64,000 bases of DNA from an uncultured Muribaculum sp. (GTDB lineage: Bacteria; Bacteroidota; Bacteroidia; Bacteroidales; Muribaculaceae). How positions within the stretch are numbered: the first letter of the stretch is position 1; the number at the start of each line of letters is the position of its first letter. This document shows positions 46,095 through 57,393 of the stretch, one piece after another. Position numbers and translations under genes: made by a program. The notes under the pieces are model-generated. The model was not told the origin of the DNA. It did not search any database and saw nothing but the letters and a program-made list of their open reading frames with translations. The stretch spans positions 4,291 through 68,290 of the forward strand of contig NZ_CAJTYX010000013.1 in the NCBI RefSeq assembly GCF_910583865.1, in the 5' to 3' direction.

Positions 46095-47036
46095 ATGCAG
46101 TTAAATATAGTAAAGATATCAGCCACATTACTTTTAGGATTAGCAGCAATTTTACCGGCTTCGGCGCAGGACTTGCGTCGCCCGGCACAGCATAACGCAA
46201 ACCACGAGGATCTTCTCGCCATGCAAAAAACGATTTCTTCGGAAATCAAGCTGAAGGAGACCCTCGATTATATGGACGATCTTTTCAAGGAGGAGGAAGC
46301 TCCTGAAAATGACCTCTACGAGACATACAAGAACGACCGTACGGTCAATCCGTTCCGCAATGCCGACGTCCCCGAGACGGCAGTCATCGACGTGACTGAA
46401 TTCTGCATGCCTACCATGGGCTATGTGACATCGCCCTACGGCTATCGTCGTCGCTTCCGCCGCATGCACAAGGGTATCGACCTCAAGGTGCAGATCGGCG
46501 ACACTATCCGCGCGGCATTTTCCGGCTATGTGCGCCTGACCAACTTCGAGCGCCGTGGCTACGGCAACTACGTGATCCTAAGCCATAAGGATGGCTTCGA
46601 GACCATCTACGGCCACTTGTCGAAGTTCCTCGTAAAATCGGGTGAATACGTGAAGGCAGGCACTCCCATCGCTCTTGGCGGCAACACGGGCCGTTCTACC
46701 GGACCCCATCTCCACTTCGAGACACGCTTCATGGGCTATGCGATAAATCCGGCGGCCATATTCGACTTCGAGAACAAGACCACGCACACCGACACATATA
46801 CCTTCAACAAGGCCACGTTCAAGAATGCACGCGACTACTCCCCGAAGAGTCGGTCAAAGTCGTCACTTGCTTCGAAAAGTTCAAAGAGCACTGCCGGCGG
46901 CGCGTCATACAAGGTAAGAAAAGGCGACAACCTTGGCAAGATAGCGCGTGCTCATGGCACCACTGTCGCTGCCATCAAGAAGGCAAACGGCCTCAAGAGC
47001 GACAATATCGCAGTAGGCCAGCGTCTGAAACTGTAG
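46095..47036 (+). CDS. M23 family metallopeptidase with LysM domain
   Basis: A secreted cell-wall enzyme of 313 residues. It has a signal peptide (cut near ASAQ), a helical linker, a peptidase M23 (LytM) domain with zinc ligands His 125 and Asp 129 in HKGID and His 207 in HLHFE, with His 174 in YGHLS as further catalytic residue, and a C-terminal LysM domain (YKVRKGDNLGKIARAHGTT...) that binds peptidoglycan. A Ser/Lys-rich linker joins the two domains. It lies 21 bases after ndk. Confidence 0.94.
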   Translation: MQLNIVKISATLLLGLAAILPASAQDLRRPAQHNANHEDLLAMQKTISSEIKLKETLDYMDDLFKEEEAPENDLYETYKNDRTVNPFRNADVPETAVIDVTEFCMPTMGYVTSPYGYRRRFRRMHKGIDLKVQIGDTIRAAFSGYVRLTNFERRGYGNYVILSHKDGFETIYGHLSKFLVKSGEYVKAGTPIALGGNTGRSTGPHLHFETRFMGYAINPAAIFDFENKTTHTDTYTFNKATFKNARDYSPKSRSKSSLASKSSKSTAGGASYKVRKGDNLGKIARAHGTTVAAIKKANGLKSDNIAVGQRLKL

Positions 47037-47100
47037 GTGTCAGAAGCCGTACCTGAGGTAACCCAGACCTTGGTAACCTGACATATATTAAAGATAACAC

Positions 47101-47143
47101 ACGGGAAGTAGATTATTCATAGGTCTGCTTCCCGTATTTTTTT
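47101..47143 (+). terminator. Terminator after the M23 peptidase gene
   Basis: A 12-bp stem ACGGGAAGTAGA/TCTGCTTCCCGT with one wobble pair is followed by seven T after an A. Confidence 0.85.
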
Positions 47144-47165
47144 CGAAACGATAATTTATTGCGAT

Positions 47166-48854
47166 ATGAAACGATTATTTATGGCTACCGCCTTGGCTGC
47201 GGTAGTAGCGGCGGGTTGGTGTGGTTCTAAAGACCCCATAGTGGCTAACCCGATCAGCCTCAATTATCAGTTCGGAATGGGCGGTGGCGACGAGCGCTCG
47301 CGCCGCGAGGCCGCCGATCCAGTGATTGAGATGTGGAATGACGATTACTATCTCTTTGCGTCGAAGTCAAGCGGCTACTGGCGTTCTCACGACCTCGCAT
47401 CGTGGGAGTATATTCCCGCGCCGTCTATTGCCACCATCAATGAGTATGCGCCCACGGTGTGTGCCATTGACGGCGAATTCTATTTCATGGCTTCCGATGT
47501 CAACCGTATATTCAAGACCCTCACTCCCGAGGATGGCAACTCATGGGTGGAGGTGGAATGCCGGTTTCCGATCAAGCAGCATGACCCGTGCTTGTGGCAG
47601 GATGATGACGGACGTGTATTCCTATATTGGGGCTGTCATGACAAGGAGCCGATTTATGGCGTGGAGGTCGATGTGGCCGACGGCTTCGCTCCCAAGTGTG
47701 AGCCGGTGGTACTTATCGACCACAACATAGACAAATATGGTTGGGAGGTGCCCGGCGCGAACAATGAAGAGACCTTTCATCAAGGATGGAACGAAGGGCC
47801 TGCGATGCTGAAGCAGGATGGCAAATATTATCTCCAATATGCGGCTCCGGGCACGCAGTGGCGTATATACGGCGACGGTGTATATGTCGGTGATTCGCCA
47901 CTCGGCCCGTTCACCTACATGGAGAGCAACCCGTTCTCCTTCAAGCCGGGTGGATTCATCGGGGGCGCAGGCCACGGCCACACCTTCCGCGACCGGTATG
48001 GCAACCTCTGGCATGTGGCAACGATGAAGATATCGGTACGCCACTGGTTTGAGCGCCGTTTGGGACTGTTCCCGGTGGTGCTTGACAGCAAGAAAAATAC
48101 TATGCGCGCCATTACGGAATGGAGCGACTATCCATTCACGATACCGCAGCGCCGGTTCGACGCATCGAAGAAACAGTTGTCGTGCGGCTACAAGCAGCTT
48201 GCCGCCGGGGCGCAGGCGAAAGCATCATCTGAGAAGCTCGGACACGCAGCCGCCTCGGCCACCGACGATACAGTGGAAACATGGTGGGCAGCCGGGAGCG
48301 GACACAAGGGAGAGTGGCTGGAGGTGGACCTTGGCCGCGAATGCCGCATCAAGGCTCTACAGCCCAATTTCGCCGACGACAGCATGCAGGTGTTCGCCCC
48401 GTATGATTTTCCGGTAGTCTACAAATATCATATTGATGCTTCGAAGGATGGGAAGAGTTGGACTACCATGATCGACCGTAGCGCTAATACCGCCGACATG
48501 CCTCATGAGCTTGTCGTGCTCGACAAGCCGGTGGCCGCACGTTACGTCAGAATAGTCAACGACGAGGACATCGACGGAAACTTCTCGCTTTACGACTTGC
48601 GCGTGTTCGGCAGCGACAGCCGTAAACCTCTCGACAAAAAAGTGGCCAATACGGTGACGCGTGATGCTTCCGATCCGCGCCATATAATCGTGGAGTGGAC
48701 TCCGGTCGATGGTGCCGAACGTTACATAGTGCGGTGGGGCGTGGCCGGATCGCGCCTGAGGCCCAACAGCGACGAGGTGCGCGGCACCACCGTCCTCGAT
48801 GCCCGCTGGTACAACCGCGACACCGCCTATCACTTCGAAGTCACAGCCTACTGA
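47166..48854 (+). CDS. GH43-like glycosidase with discoidin-like and fibronectin III-like domains
   Basis: A secreted protein of 562 residues. The N-terminal part is a five-bladed propeller of GH43 type: candidate base Asp 51 in AADPVIEMW, pKa modulator Asp 140 in KQHDPCLWQDDDG, acid Glu 210 in WNEGPAMLKQDGKYYL. An F5/8 type C (discoidin) domain follows (ASATDDTVETWWAAGSGHKGEW..., about 355-480), then a short fibronectin III-like end (PRHIIVEWTPVDGAERYIV). The exact GH43 subfamily and substrate are unknown. It lies upstream of the GH85 cluster and may act on the same glycans, but a terminator and its own leader separate them. Confidence 0.82.
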   Translation: MKRLFMATALAAVVAAGWCGSKDPIVANPISLNYQFGMGGGDERSRREAADPVIEMWNDDYYLFASKSSGYWRSHDLASWEYIPAPSIATINEYAPTVCAIDGEFYFMASDVNRIFKTLTPEDGNSWVEVECRFPIKQHDPCLWQDDDGRVFLYWGCHDKEPIYGVEVDVADGFAPKCEPVVLIDHNIDKYGWEVPGANNEETFHQGWNEGPAMLKQDGKYYLQYAAPGTQWRIYGDGVYVGDSPLGPFTYMESNPFSFKPGGFIGGAGHGHTFRDRYGNLWHVATMKISVRHWFERRLGLFPVVLDSKKNTMRAITEWSDYPFTIPQRRFDASKKQLSCGYKQLAAGAQAKASSEKLGHAAASATDDTVETWWAAGSGHKGEWLEVDLGRECRIKALQPNFADDSMQVFAPYDFPVVYKYHIDASKDGKSWTTMIDRSANTADMPHELVVLDKPVAARYVRIVNDEDIDGNFSLYDLRVFGSDSRKPLDKKVANTVTRDASDPRHIIVEWTPVDGAERYIVRWGVAGSRLRPNSDEVRGTTVLDARWYNRDTAYHFEVTAY

Positions 48855-48899
48855 TAAAGTTACAACCTTATGAGCGGGAATAATACCCCGTTTCTTTGC

Positions 48900-48936
48900 G
48901 CACGGCATGCCTAACTGCGGGCATGCCGTGCTTGCT
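48900..48936 (+). terminator. Terminator after the GH43-like gene
   Basis: A perfect 12-bp stem GCACGGCATGCC/GGCATGCCGTGC is followed by a weak T-rich stretch (TTGCTTTAG). Confidence 0.6.
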
Positions 48937-49311
48937 TTAGCCATAGTTTATGTCGGAATTCAGTGGTCTTGGCGAGCGTATACCGGCAGATAGGAAGAAT
49001 GGCGTCGGTTTATGAAAGAATAGCGTCGGAGGATGTGGGTCGGTAATTCTAACTTTGGTTGGGTAAAATAACATATAATCGGCGATGGCCGGGCGTTAGT
49101 CAATACGTATTTTCCAGTGTGAATTACACAATATGTATTGATAATATTACCATTGTCGGTATGTGTAACTGTGATAACTGTATTTGAAAATTTATTATGT
49201 AAAATTTAATTTTTGTTTAAGTAATTTCTGTGATGAGTGTGTGTCTATTGTAGACTCATCGGGAAAATGAGTTTAAATTTTCAAACATATCTTTAACCAA
49301 TTCTTTTACAC
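48937..49311 (+). promoter_or_regulatory. Leader of GH85-1, partly shared with GH85-3
   Basis: This AT-rich gap of about 375 bases has no gene. Its last part shares blocks with the leader of GH85-3: TTAAGTAAT, then GAGTGTGTxTCTATT, and just before the start TTAACCAATTCxxxTACACATGA (49293-49314 compared with 57375-57396). This suggests a duplicated promoter and leader. No clear -7 element could be fixed. Confidence 0.45.
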
Positions 49312-52300
49312 ATGACATTAAAACAAGCAGTAGCGCTGTCTACATTCTTAGTGGCATCGGCCGTCGGAGCAAATGCACAGCAGCCGTGGGCCGGATGCTG
49401 GTTTCCTGATGATGTGAGGGACTGGACTCCGCAATATGACAGGGATGCCAGATTCAATAAGTCGAGAGTAGAGTTGAAAAAACGTATATCCACCCCGGGG
49501 GCTATGAAAGCCAATTCCGAACAGGGCACACTTGGTCATGTCATGGTCGCATCCGTATCGTCCAAAATGTGCGGCCAGTGTTCCGCGCAGGGATTTGACA
49601 ATTTCATCGGCTATAATCCCACCTATTGGCAATACATGGACAAGATGGTCAACTGGGGAGGCGCCGATGACGAAGGAATAATCGTGCCTCCTCCCGCCGG
49701 AACCATCGACGCAGCCCATGCACAGGGTGTCAAGGTCTACGCCAACATGTTCTTTCAGGCCACAACCAACGGTAAGCCCTGGGCAAAGCAGATTCTTACT
49801 GAAGAGAACGGTGTCTATCCCTATGCAAGAAAATTGGTGGAGATGGCGCTTTATTACGGTTTCGACGGATATTTCATAAACGACGAATCTAATCAAGGAC
49901 TCCACTCCTATTGGACATCGTGGATAAAAGACTTCTATAAGGCATGTGACGAGGTCGGCGACAACAACCTCGAGATCATCTGGTATGACGCAAGCGACAA
50001 GCCGGATATTGAGAAACTGAACACTCATCCCAGAACGTCGCATTTCATCGATTACCAGTACTGGTATAACTATGACATGAATTTCCATAATCTGGCATCG
50101 CAGATCAACACCACGTTTGAGAATACCTTCAACAAGGTCTACAATGGTGTCGAGTGTGCCATGGAGGGCTATCAGGGATTTGGTGCACATCTTGACCGCA
50201 ATTTCCCGCGCAACGGCGAGCATATAGGCTCTATGGCCTTGTTCTGTCCTGAGGAACCCCATTGGAAGAATTTTGTCAACGGGCTGTTCTTCACCGAGAA
50301 TGCCCGTGGCGAAGAGGCTTACAAGGCGATGAAGTCGACATTTGAACGCGAGCGCGCCACCTGGGTCAACAACTCAGGAGATCCCTCCACCACGTCCACT
50401 ACATGGCGCGGCATCTCGGGCTGTGTGGTCGAGGCTTCTACGATAGACGGGTTCCCCTTCATCACCTCCTTCAACGTAGGCAACGGCAAGCACCGTTTTG
50501 CCCAGGGGAAGAAGCTCTGCACACGCGACTGGAGCTTTGCCGGAATGCAGAGCTATATGCCGACGTGGCGATATTGGATAGAGGGTGGTGACAAGCTTGT
50601 CGAGTCGATTGATTGGGATGACGCATACTCCGGCGGTAATTCGATAAAGATTTCAGGCACGCTGTCGGCAGGCTCTCATCTTATGCGCCTGTTCAAGACC
50701 ATGGCCGCCTGTGATGGTGGAGAACTGAAGCTTACCTACAAGAGCACCAATACTGTAGTTCCCGTCCTACGTTTGTCGACCACATCGAGCACGAATACAG
50801 ATATCGAGATCTCCGCGAAAGGCACTTCCACATCTAACGGATGGACCATAGCCAACTATGATCTTTCGTCGGTCAAGGGCAAGACAATCTATCTGGTCGG
50901 ATTCGACCTGAAGGCCGACATCGAGCTTGCCAACTATGAGATGAAACTCGGACAGCTTACGATTACTCCCGCAGGGTATTCTCCGAAGCCAGTAGAGATC
51001 AGCGCTCTGAATCTGGAGAACAAGCTTGGCAACAAGGGCGGCGACATGCGCCTCACATGGGACTGGGCCGACAACAGCGACCTTGATCATTTTGATATAT
51101 ATGTGGTGTCACCTTCCGGCAACCGCACGCTCGCAGGTCAAACCAGAGGCGAGGCGTTCTACATCCCCGAGATAGTGCGTGACGGCAATGACGTAAATGT
51201 CACCATAGAAGTGGTGTCAGTAATGAAAGATGGCAAAGAGGGTGTAAAGAAGAGCGCCGTGGCAGAGTTCGAGCCTGAGACCGCTCCGGTGGTCACGATT
51301 ACCACCTCAAGCAGCTATGCCAAGAAGGGTGATGTGATAACCCTCACAGCAACGGGCACGTTCAATCCCACATCATGCCGTTGGGAGATTCCAGAAGGAT
51401 TGACTCTGGAAAATGGATCTTCCATAACCGATTTCAGTGTCCGCGTAAAGGTGGATGCACTCGGCTCGTTCAAGGCCAAGGCTTTCCTCACCAACAATAT
51501 CGGCGAAGGGTCTGCCGAACGTTTCGTGGTGGATGGACTTTCCGATGATGCTTACGCAGGCGTATCAAACGTGGCATTGCTGAAGAAGATTGTCGGCGAG
51601 AGCGCTCCGTTCCAGTCCAACCAATCGGCGGAAATGCTCGTTGACGGAGACAAGACCCCTGTCAATTCGGATGAAAAGTGGCATTCTGTTTCCAAAAAGC
51701 CGTTTGCGGAGATTGACCTTCAGGATAATTATAAGATTTACGGGTTCGGACTGTTTGATTGCAAATCAGGCAACGACAATAGCGCCAATCTGCCCAATTA
51801 CAAAATCGAGGTGAGCCGTGACGGGACAGACTGGACCGAAGTGGTCGATCACCGTAACAGCTCTGACGAGAATGTCAAATACGATTACATAGAGCCTGTC
51901 GTGGCTCGCTACGTTCGTCTCGCACCGTATCATACCAACACGATTACTACACGCGTCTGGGAATTTGAGGTATATGGATGCGATGTCACATCAATGACCA
52001 TCGACTGCCCGGCGGAAATCGTTGTCAATGTCAATGACACAAAGACCTTCAAGGTAGGATACAACCTCAACGGCGAGGCACGCGCCGACAACTTCGGACT
52101 TACCGTGGAGGGCTCCGACAATTCCGTCAGGGTTGAAAGCGTGGTCGAGGACAAGGCCCAGAGTGCGTTCGATGTCACGATAGCGGGTGGTGATGTATAT
52201 CGTATCTCATCGTTGAGCGTATTGCTGACCAACGGCGAATTCAGCCGCCAGCGTGATGTGAAGGTATATGTCGAGGATCCTGCGGAAGAAAGCCTTGCCA

Positions 52301-52941
52301 AGGGCGTGAAAGCGACCGTCTACCACTTCAACAAAGGGATGGATCCCAATGCCCCCATGACATTCTATTATGGCTCGCAAGCTTACACGAAGCTCGAACT
52401 GAATAACCTTACCGACGGCGATGTGACAACGGATGTACTCACCTCTTTGGAAAAGCCGTCAACGTACACCTACGACCTTTATGTAGACTTTTCACTGAAG
52501 GAGAGCGCCAAGATCGGTCGTGTGAAGATTTCATTCCCCTACAATAACTATGCGGAGAATGAAAACGGCACAATGTTGGAGATTGTCGATGCATTTATCA
52601 TCCAGGATGCCCGGCGTGCTTCCTCAAACAAGTACACCGACCTCGGATCGGCAAAGAACATAGGCAGACGCGATTATTATCAATACGTGTTTGACGAGCC
52701 TGTCGATGTAAAGGATTTCCGTATCCGTTTCAACATCAAGGCGCTCGCATATCCTGCCCTTGCCGAAATAGAGGTGTATCCCTATAAGGAGACTACAGGA
52801 ATAGAGGAAATCGAATCGGGTTTCGGGATTGCAGTCTCCGCGATTTACGACCTATATGGCCGCAAGGTCGAGAATCCGGTCGCAGGCATATATGTAGTAG
52901 TGTATGCCGACGGATCGACAAAGAAAATCTACGTAAAATAA
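49312..52941 (+). CDS. GH85 endo-beta-N-acetylglucosaminidase 1
   Basis: A secreted protein of 1209 residues that would cut the GlcNAc-GlcNAc core of N-glycans. The signal peptide ends near ANAQ before QPWAGCWFPDD. The GH85 barrel (about 30-400) carries the catalytic Asn-x-Glu in GYFINDES (Asn 190, Glu 192). Further on are beta-sandwich domains, a fibronectin III-like segment (FDIYVVSPSGNRTLAGQT), and an F5/8 type C domain at about 750-890. The C-terminal end (IYDLYGRKVENPVAGIYVVVYADG-STKKIYVK) resembles a T9SS type A sorting signal. This is the only intact frame of the three paralogs. It leads an operon with GH85-2, 25 bases downstream. Confidence 0.92.
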   Translation: MTLKQAVALSTFLVASAVGANAQQPWAGCWFPDDVRDWTPQYDRDARFNKSRVELKKRISTPGAMKANSEQGTLGHVMVASVSSKMCGQCSAQGFDNFIGYNPTYWQYMDKMVNWGGADDEGIIVPPPAGTIDAAHAQGVKVYANMFFQATTNGKPWAKQILTEENGVYPYARKLVEMALYYGFDGYFINDESNQGLHSYWTSWIKDFYKACDEVGDNNLEIIWYDASDKPDIEKLNTHPRTSHFIDYQYWYNYDMNFHNLASQINTTFENTFNKVYNGVECAMEGYQGFGAHLDRNFPRNGEHIGSMALFCPEEPHWKNFVNGLFFTENARGEEAYKAMKSTFERERATWVNNSGDPSTTSTTWRGISGCVVEASTIDGFPFITSFNVGNGKHRFAQGKKLCTRDWSFAGMQSYMPTWRYWIEGGDKLVESIDWDDAYSGGNSIKISGTLSAGSHLMRLFKTMAACDGGELKLTYKSTNTVVPVLRLSTTSSTNTDIEISAKGTSTSNGWTIANYDLSSVKGKTIYLVGFDLKADIELANYEMKLGQLTITPAGYSPKPVEISALNLENKLGNKGGDMRLTWDWADNSDLDHFDIYVVSPSGNRTLAGQTRGEAFYIPEIVRDGNDVNVTIEVVSVMKDGKEGVKKSAVAEFEPETAPVVTITTSSSYAKKGDVITLTATGTFNPTSCRWEIPEGLTLENGSSITDFSVRVKVDALGSFKAKAFLTNNIGEGSAERFVVDGLSDDAYAGVSNVALLKKIVGESAPFQSNQSAEMLVDGDKTPVNSDEKWHSVSKKPFAEIDLQDNYKIYGFGLFDCKSGNDNSANLPNYKIEVSRDGTDWTEVVDHRNSSDENVKYDYIEPVVARYVRLAPYHTNTITTRVWEFEVYGCDVTSMTIDCPAEIVVNVNDTKTFKVGYNLNGEARADNFGLTVEGSDNSVRVESVVEDKAQSAFDVTIAGGDVYRISSLSVLLTNGEFSRQRDVKVYVEDPAEESLAKGVKATVYHFNKGMDPNAPMTFYYGSQAYTKLELNNLTDGDVTTDVLTSLEKPSTYTYDLYVDFSLKESAKIGRVKISFPYNNYAENENGTMLEIVDAFIIQDARRASSNKYTDLGSAKNIGRRDYYQYVFDEPVDVKDFRIRFNIKALAYPALAEIEVYPYKETTGIEEIESGFGIAVSAIYDLYGRKVENPVAGIYVVVYADGSTKKIYVK

Positions 52942-52966
52942 ATTTACCATTAACCTGATATATCTA

Positions 52967-55900
52967 ATGAATTTAAAGCAATTTCTTGCAACATCAGCTC
53001 TCGTCCTGGCCGCTTTCGGCCCGGGCGAGATGCTTGCGCAGCAGCCGTATGCGGGTTGCTGGATGCCGAGTTATGTCAAGACATGGACTCCGGAGTCGGA
53101 CCGCGATGTGAAGTTCAACCGTTCGCGAGTACCGTTGAAGAAGCGTGTAGTCACCCCGGAAGTGATGAAGGCCAATGCCGACCAGGGCACTTTCGGGCAG
53201 ATTATGCTGACGTCGGTGACGGCAAAGATGTGCTCGCAGACATCGGCACAGGGTTTCGATAATTTCATAGGCTATAATCCGACTTACTGGCAGTATGTCG
53301 ACAAGTTCGTCAACTGGGGTGGTGCCGACGACGAAGGCCTTGTCGTACTTCCTCCAGCAGGCACGGTCGATGCCGCGCATGCTCAGGGCGTGAAAGTATT
53401 CGCCAATCTGTTCTTTCACAACACCGGCGACTCGCGTAACCACAACCGCGACCTGCTTGTGAAGGAGAACGGCACATATCCCGTCGCCGAGAAGCTTGTG
53501 GAAATAGCGCGCTACTATGGTTTCGACGGATACTTCATAAACAACGAATGTTTTGTTGAGCGCACGAAAGGTTGGCTTCCGTGGGTCAAGGCTTTCTATG
53601 ACAAATGCGAGGCACTTGGCGACGACAACCTTGAGCTGGTATGGTACGACAACTCCACCGTGCCCGATATCGCAATGCTGAAAAGCGGTAAGCGCACATG
53701 CCACTTCCTTGACTATGGCTACAATAACCCCGATGTAAAGGAATATGCATCGCAGGTCGGAGTATCGGAGGGTATGTATTCCATAAGATATACAATGGCG
53801 TGGAGTGTGCACGCTCAGGTTTGCTGGGCTACAATGGCGATCTCGACGGAGCTTTTCCGCGTGGTGGTGACCACAAGGGTTCGCTCGCGTTGTTCAATCC
53901 CGAGGAAGGTACATGGAAGAGCAATGTCAACAAGCTATTCAACACTGCCGATGCGCGCGGCGAAAAGGCCTACGAGGCCATGCGCAAGACATTCGAGAAC
54001 GAGCGCAACACGTGGGTCAACGTCGCCGGCGACCCGTCGGATGTTAGCAGCACCACTTGGCGCGGCTTCTCCGGATGTATCGTCGAGGCAACTACAATCG
54101 ACGGTTTCCCTTTTATCTCCAATTTCAATGTAGGCAACGGCAAGCACCGTTTCTTCGACGGACAGAGGCTCGGCACACGCGACTGGAGCCATTCGGGCAT
54201 GCAGAGCTATCTGCCTACCTGGCGCTGGTGGATAGAGAACGGCGACGGCCTGAAGGAGAGCATCGACTGGGATGACGCATATGCCGGCGGCAACTCTATG
54301 CTGATTTCCGGCAACCTAAGTTCAGGAGACCATCTGGTGCTCCTGTTCAAGATGGCTGCCAAATGCGACGGAGGAAAGGCCCGGTTGGTCTACAAGTCAA
54401 ACAATACGGTCGCTCCGACACTTCGTCTGTCGACCACTTCCTCCGTCAATCCCGACGTCGAGCTGACAGCGACAGTAACCACCGTCAACGGCTGGTCCGT
54501 GGCTGAATATGACCTGACGTCTGTGGCCGGAAAGCCCGTTTATATGGCGGGTGTCAACCTGAAGGCAGCCGGCGCTATTGCCAATTATGAGATGCATCTC
54601 GGTCAGCTTGCCATTATCCCTGACGGATATGCTCCGGCTGCTGCGTCAATCTCCAACCTCAAGGTCGAAAAGGCTCTCGGCGAGGAGGGTGGCGACCTGC
54701 GTATCACCTGGGACTGGACTGAAAATGCCGATGTCGATTATTTCAATGTATATACCGTAGACCATAAGAATGTGCGTACGCTTGTGGGCCAGACGCGCGA
54801 CGAGGGTTTTTACGTGCCGGAAGTCAAGCGCGAAGGCAAAGAGTCCGGTATCGGAATCGAGGTAGTGGCCGTGATGAAGGATGGACGTGAAGGTGCCAAG
54901 GAGACGATGACAGCGGAATATCCCAAGGCGCAGCTTCCCAAGCCAAAGGTTGTCAACGGAAAAAGCTACCTTAAGGTTGGTGAAACTACCACCATCAGCG
55001 CAACGAGCGAAGATAAGACCACTGCATGCAAATGGATTCTTCCGGAAGGACTCGAATTTGCTGACGGCAGCAAGGAAAATGACTATGAAATCAAAGTCAA
55101 GGCCACTGCCGCAGGCCGCAAGATTGCTAAAGTAGAACTTACCAACGAGGCCGGGACAGGCTCGGTCGAGGGATTCGTGGCCGACGTGCTGTCTGACGAG
55201 GAGTATGCTGAGGTGAAGAACGTTGTCCTCGGCAAAAAGTCGACTGAGGCATCGACAACAATGTATGGCGGACCGGAACTGCTTGTCGACGGGAACAACA
55301 CGTCCAACAGCATACTTGACAAATGGTCGTCGCGCGGCGATTCGCCTTATGCTTCATTTGACCTCGGCGACATATACCAGATCTACGGTTTTGGAATATA
55401 TGACCTCAATAATGGCAGCGGCTACAAGAATTTTGACAAATACCGTATCTACATAAGCCAGGATGGCAGCGAATGGACTGAAATGGTAAACCGTACTGGG
55501 CGTGTAGGGGATGAAATTAAGTATGACTATCTGATGCCATGCGCCGCCCGCTATGTCAAGCTGAATCCTTACGGGTTGGGGGCGTTCGGCTCTGTGGCCG
55601 TTACGGAATTTGAGGTGTATGGCCGCGAAAGTGCCGCCATCAATTTCGACGGGCCTAAAGAGATTACCGCATATTCCGGCGAAGCAGTGGGCGTCACCGT
55701 TGCCTACGACCTGAAGGGCGCTGCCCACAGCGATGATTTCGACTATAACGTGGTTGCCGGCGGCAATCTGTCGGTAAGCAATGTCAAGGATGATGCCGCC
55801 AAGTCGGAAATCACGTTTGATGTAGTTGCCGAGCGCGTGTTCGGGCACTCCAAACTCACCGTCAAGGTGAACAACGGAGGCGGATGGCGAGAATTCGGTA

Positions 55901-57165
55901 TTGATGTTGATATAGATGTGCCGGATGCCGAGAGCGCGATAAAGGGTCTGCCTGTAGAGGTGCGCAAATATTCCGCCAACTATTCGGAAGATGCCGCTTA
56001 CACTCCGACAAGTGTGGGCACTCTGACCGATGGAAATACCGAGAAGGAAACTCTTGAAGAGGCATGTCCCGACGCGTCGCTGTACGAATATGATGTATGG
56101 GCTGTGGCCGATGCAGGCAAGACGCTCAACATTTCCAAGATAAAGGCCTACATCCCGGCATCGAACTATGGCATCAACGCCAATGATGTCGAAGGCATTG
56201 TCAACAAGGAGATTGCGTTCAAGGTGAGCGACGACGGCAAGATATGGAAGGACGTCAAGGTGTTCACCGGGCTTGGCCGTGAGTCGTCCCTGACGTGCAT
56301 CCTCCCATCGTTTGTAGAAGCCCGCTATGTGGCTGTGGCATGCAATGTCAATCCTTACTTCTATGGCTCTTTGGCCGAGGTAGAGGTGTTCGAGCAGATT
56401 GCCGACAGGATTCCCGTGACCCGCGCGATTGCCATAAAGAGCGGATATAATTATGACGTGATCGCCGAGGCTTCCGACATCAAGTCGGCTACCACCGGTG
56501 CTCTGGATGGCGAGGGATGGGTGCTCTACACGGAAGATGTCAGGGCTTCCGGCTCGATTCCGGCTATAGACGGCATGATTACGTCGAGTACTTCAATCCC
56601 TTATCAGCTTGGCAGCTATGACAAGCCGAACGGCATGACTCTTTCGAAGAGCGAATCGGGCACTCTGGAGTTCGAGCAACCTGTCAATGCCGAAAAACTT
56701 TACCTGCTCACAATCAGTGCCGATGGAAGCGGCAAGGCTAATGTCACAGTCAACTATGAGGATGGCAGTAAAGAATCCGTACAGACGATTGTCACCACTG
56801 ACTGGTATGCATCTTACGACAATGGATATGCGGTTTACGGCCTGGGACGTGTCAACCGTGCAGGCATGAACTTCGACACACGTAACTATTTCCTCATGAC
56901 CGAGGCTACCATCGAGGCCAACGTGTCGAAGAAAGCGGTTTCCGTTACCGTCGATAATACATCCTCTAACCGTCCGACCGTACTTGCCGTGTCGATGACC
57001 GGAATCAACAGCACTTCGGGTATCGATGACGTCGCTACCGACGGTGTGGATGGCGAGGTTGCCGGCATCTATAATCTTCAGGGCGTGCGCGTGGAGAATC
57101 CCGGGCGTGGCATACATATCGTCGTCTACAGCGACGGCACGACGAAGAAGGTGCTTTTCCGCTGA
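52967..57165 (+). CDS. GH85 endo-beta-N-acetylglucosaminidase 2, one-base frameshift
   Basis: A paralog of GH85-1 with catalytic Asn 192 and Glu 194 in GYFINNEC. At GAGGGTATG near 53770-53772 one base is missing: the frame EYASQVGVSEG continues one base off with YVFHKIYNGVECARSG, which aligns with VFNKVYNGVECAMEG type sequence in the paralogs. Four G instead of three would give one protein of 1399 residues. The rest carries beta-sandwich domains, an F5/8 type C domain at about 750-886, an extra galactose-binding-like module (about 1145-1343) and a T9SS-like tail. As written, only a truncated catalytic part with a scrambled end is made. Cotranscribed with GH85-1. Confidence 0.9.
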
Positions 57166-57256
57166 TATGGCTGAGTGAAAACCATTGCTTCAGGTTTGCA
57201 TAGATTCTTTAAGATTCATTGAGGGGCGGCGCACCGGTTATCGGCGCGCCGCTTTT
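57068..57256 (+). repeat. 189-bp direct repeat, copy 1 (sorting tail plus terminator)
   Basis: This segment matches 61516-61704 at 186 of 189 positions by eye. It covers the last 32 or so codons, the stop and the terminator of GH85-2, while the upstream coding parts of the two genes differ widely. Confidence 0.92.
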
Positions 57257-57257
57257 T
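57226..57257 (+). terminator. Terminator of GH85-2
   Basis: An 11-bp stem GCGGCGCACCG/CGGCGCGCCGC with one mismatch is followed by five T. Confidence 0.75.
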
Positions 57258-57325
57258 ATGCCAATATCGGTTGTCAGGAAGATGAATTTTGAAGGATTGC
57301 ATAAATTTTATAACTTTATGTTAAG

Positions 57326-57393
57326 TAATATTGCCTACGAGTGTGTCTCTATTACGGATAGCGTGTGCTATCTATTAACCAATTCATATACAC
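57326..57393 (+). promoter_or_regulatory. Promoter and leader of GH85-3
   Basis: TAATATTG at 57326-57333 is a one-mismatch -7 element. The leader down to the start at 57394 shares several blocks with the leader of GH85-1. Confidence 0.45.
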
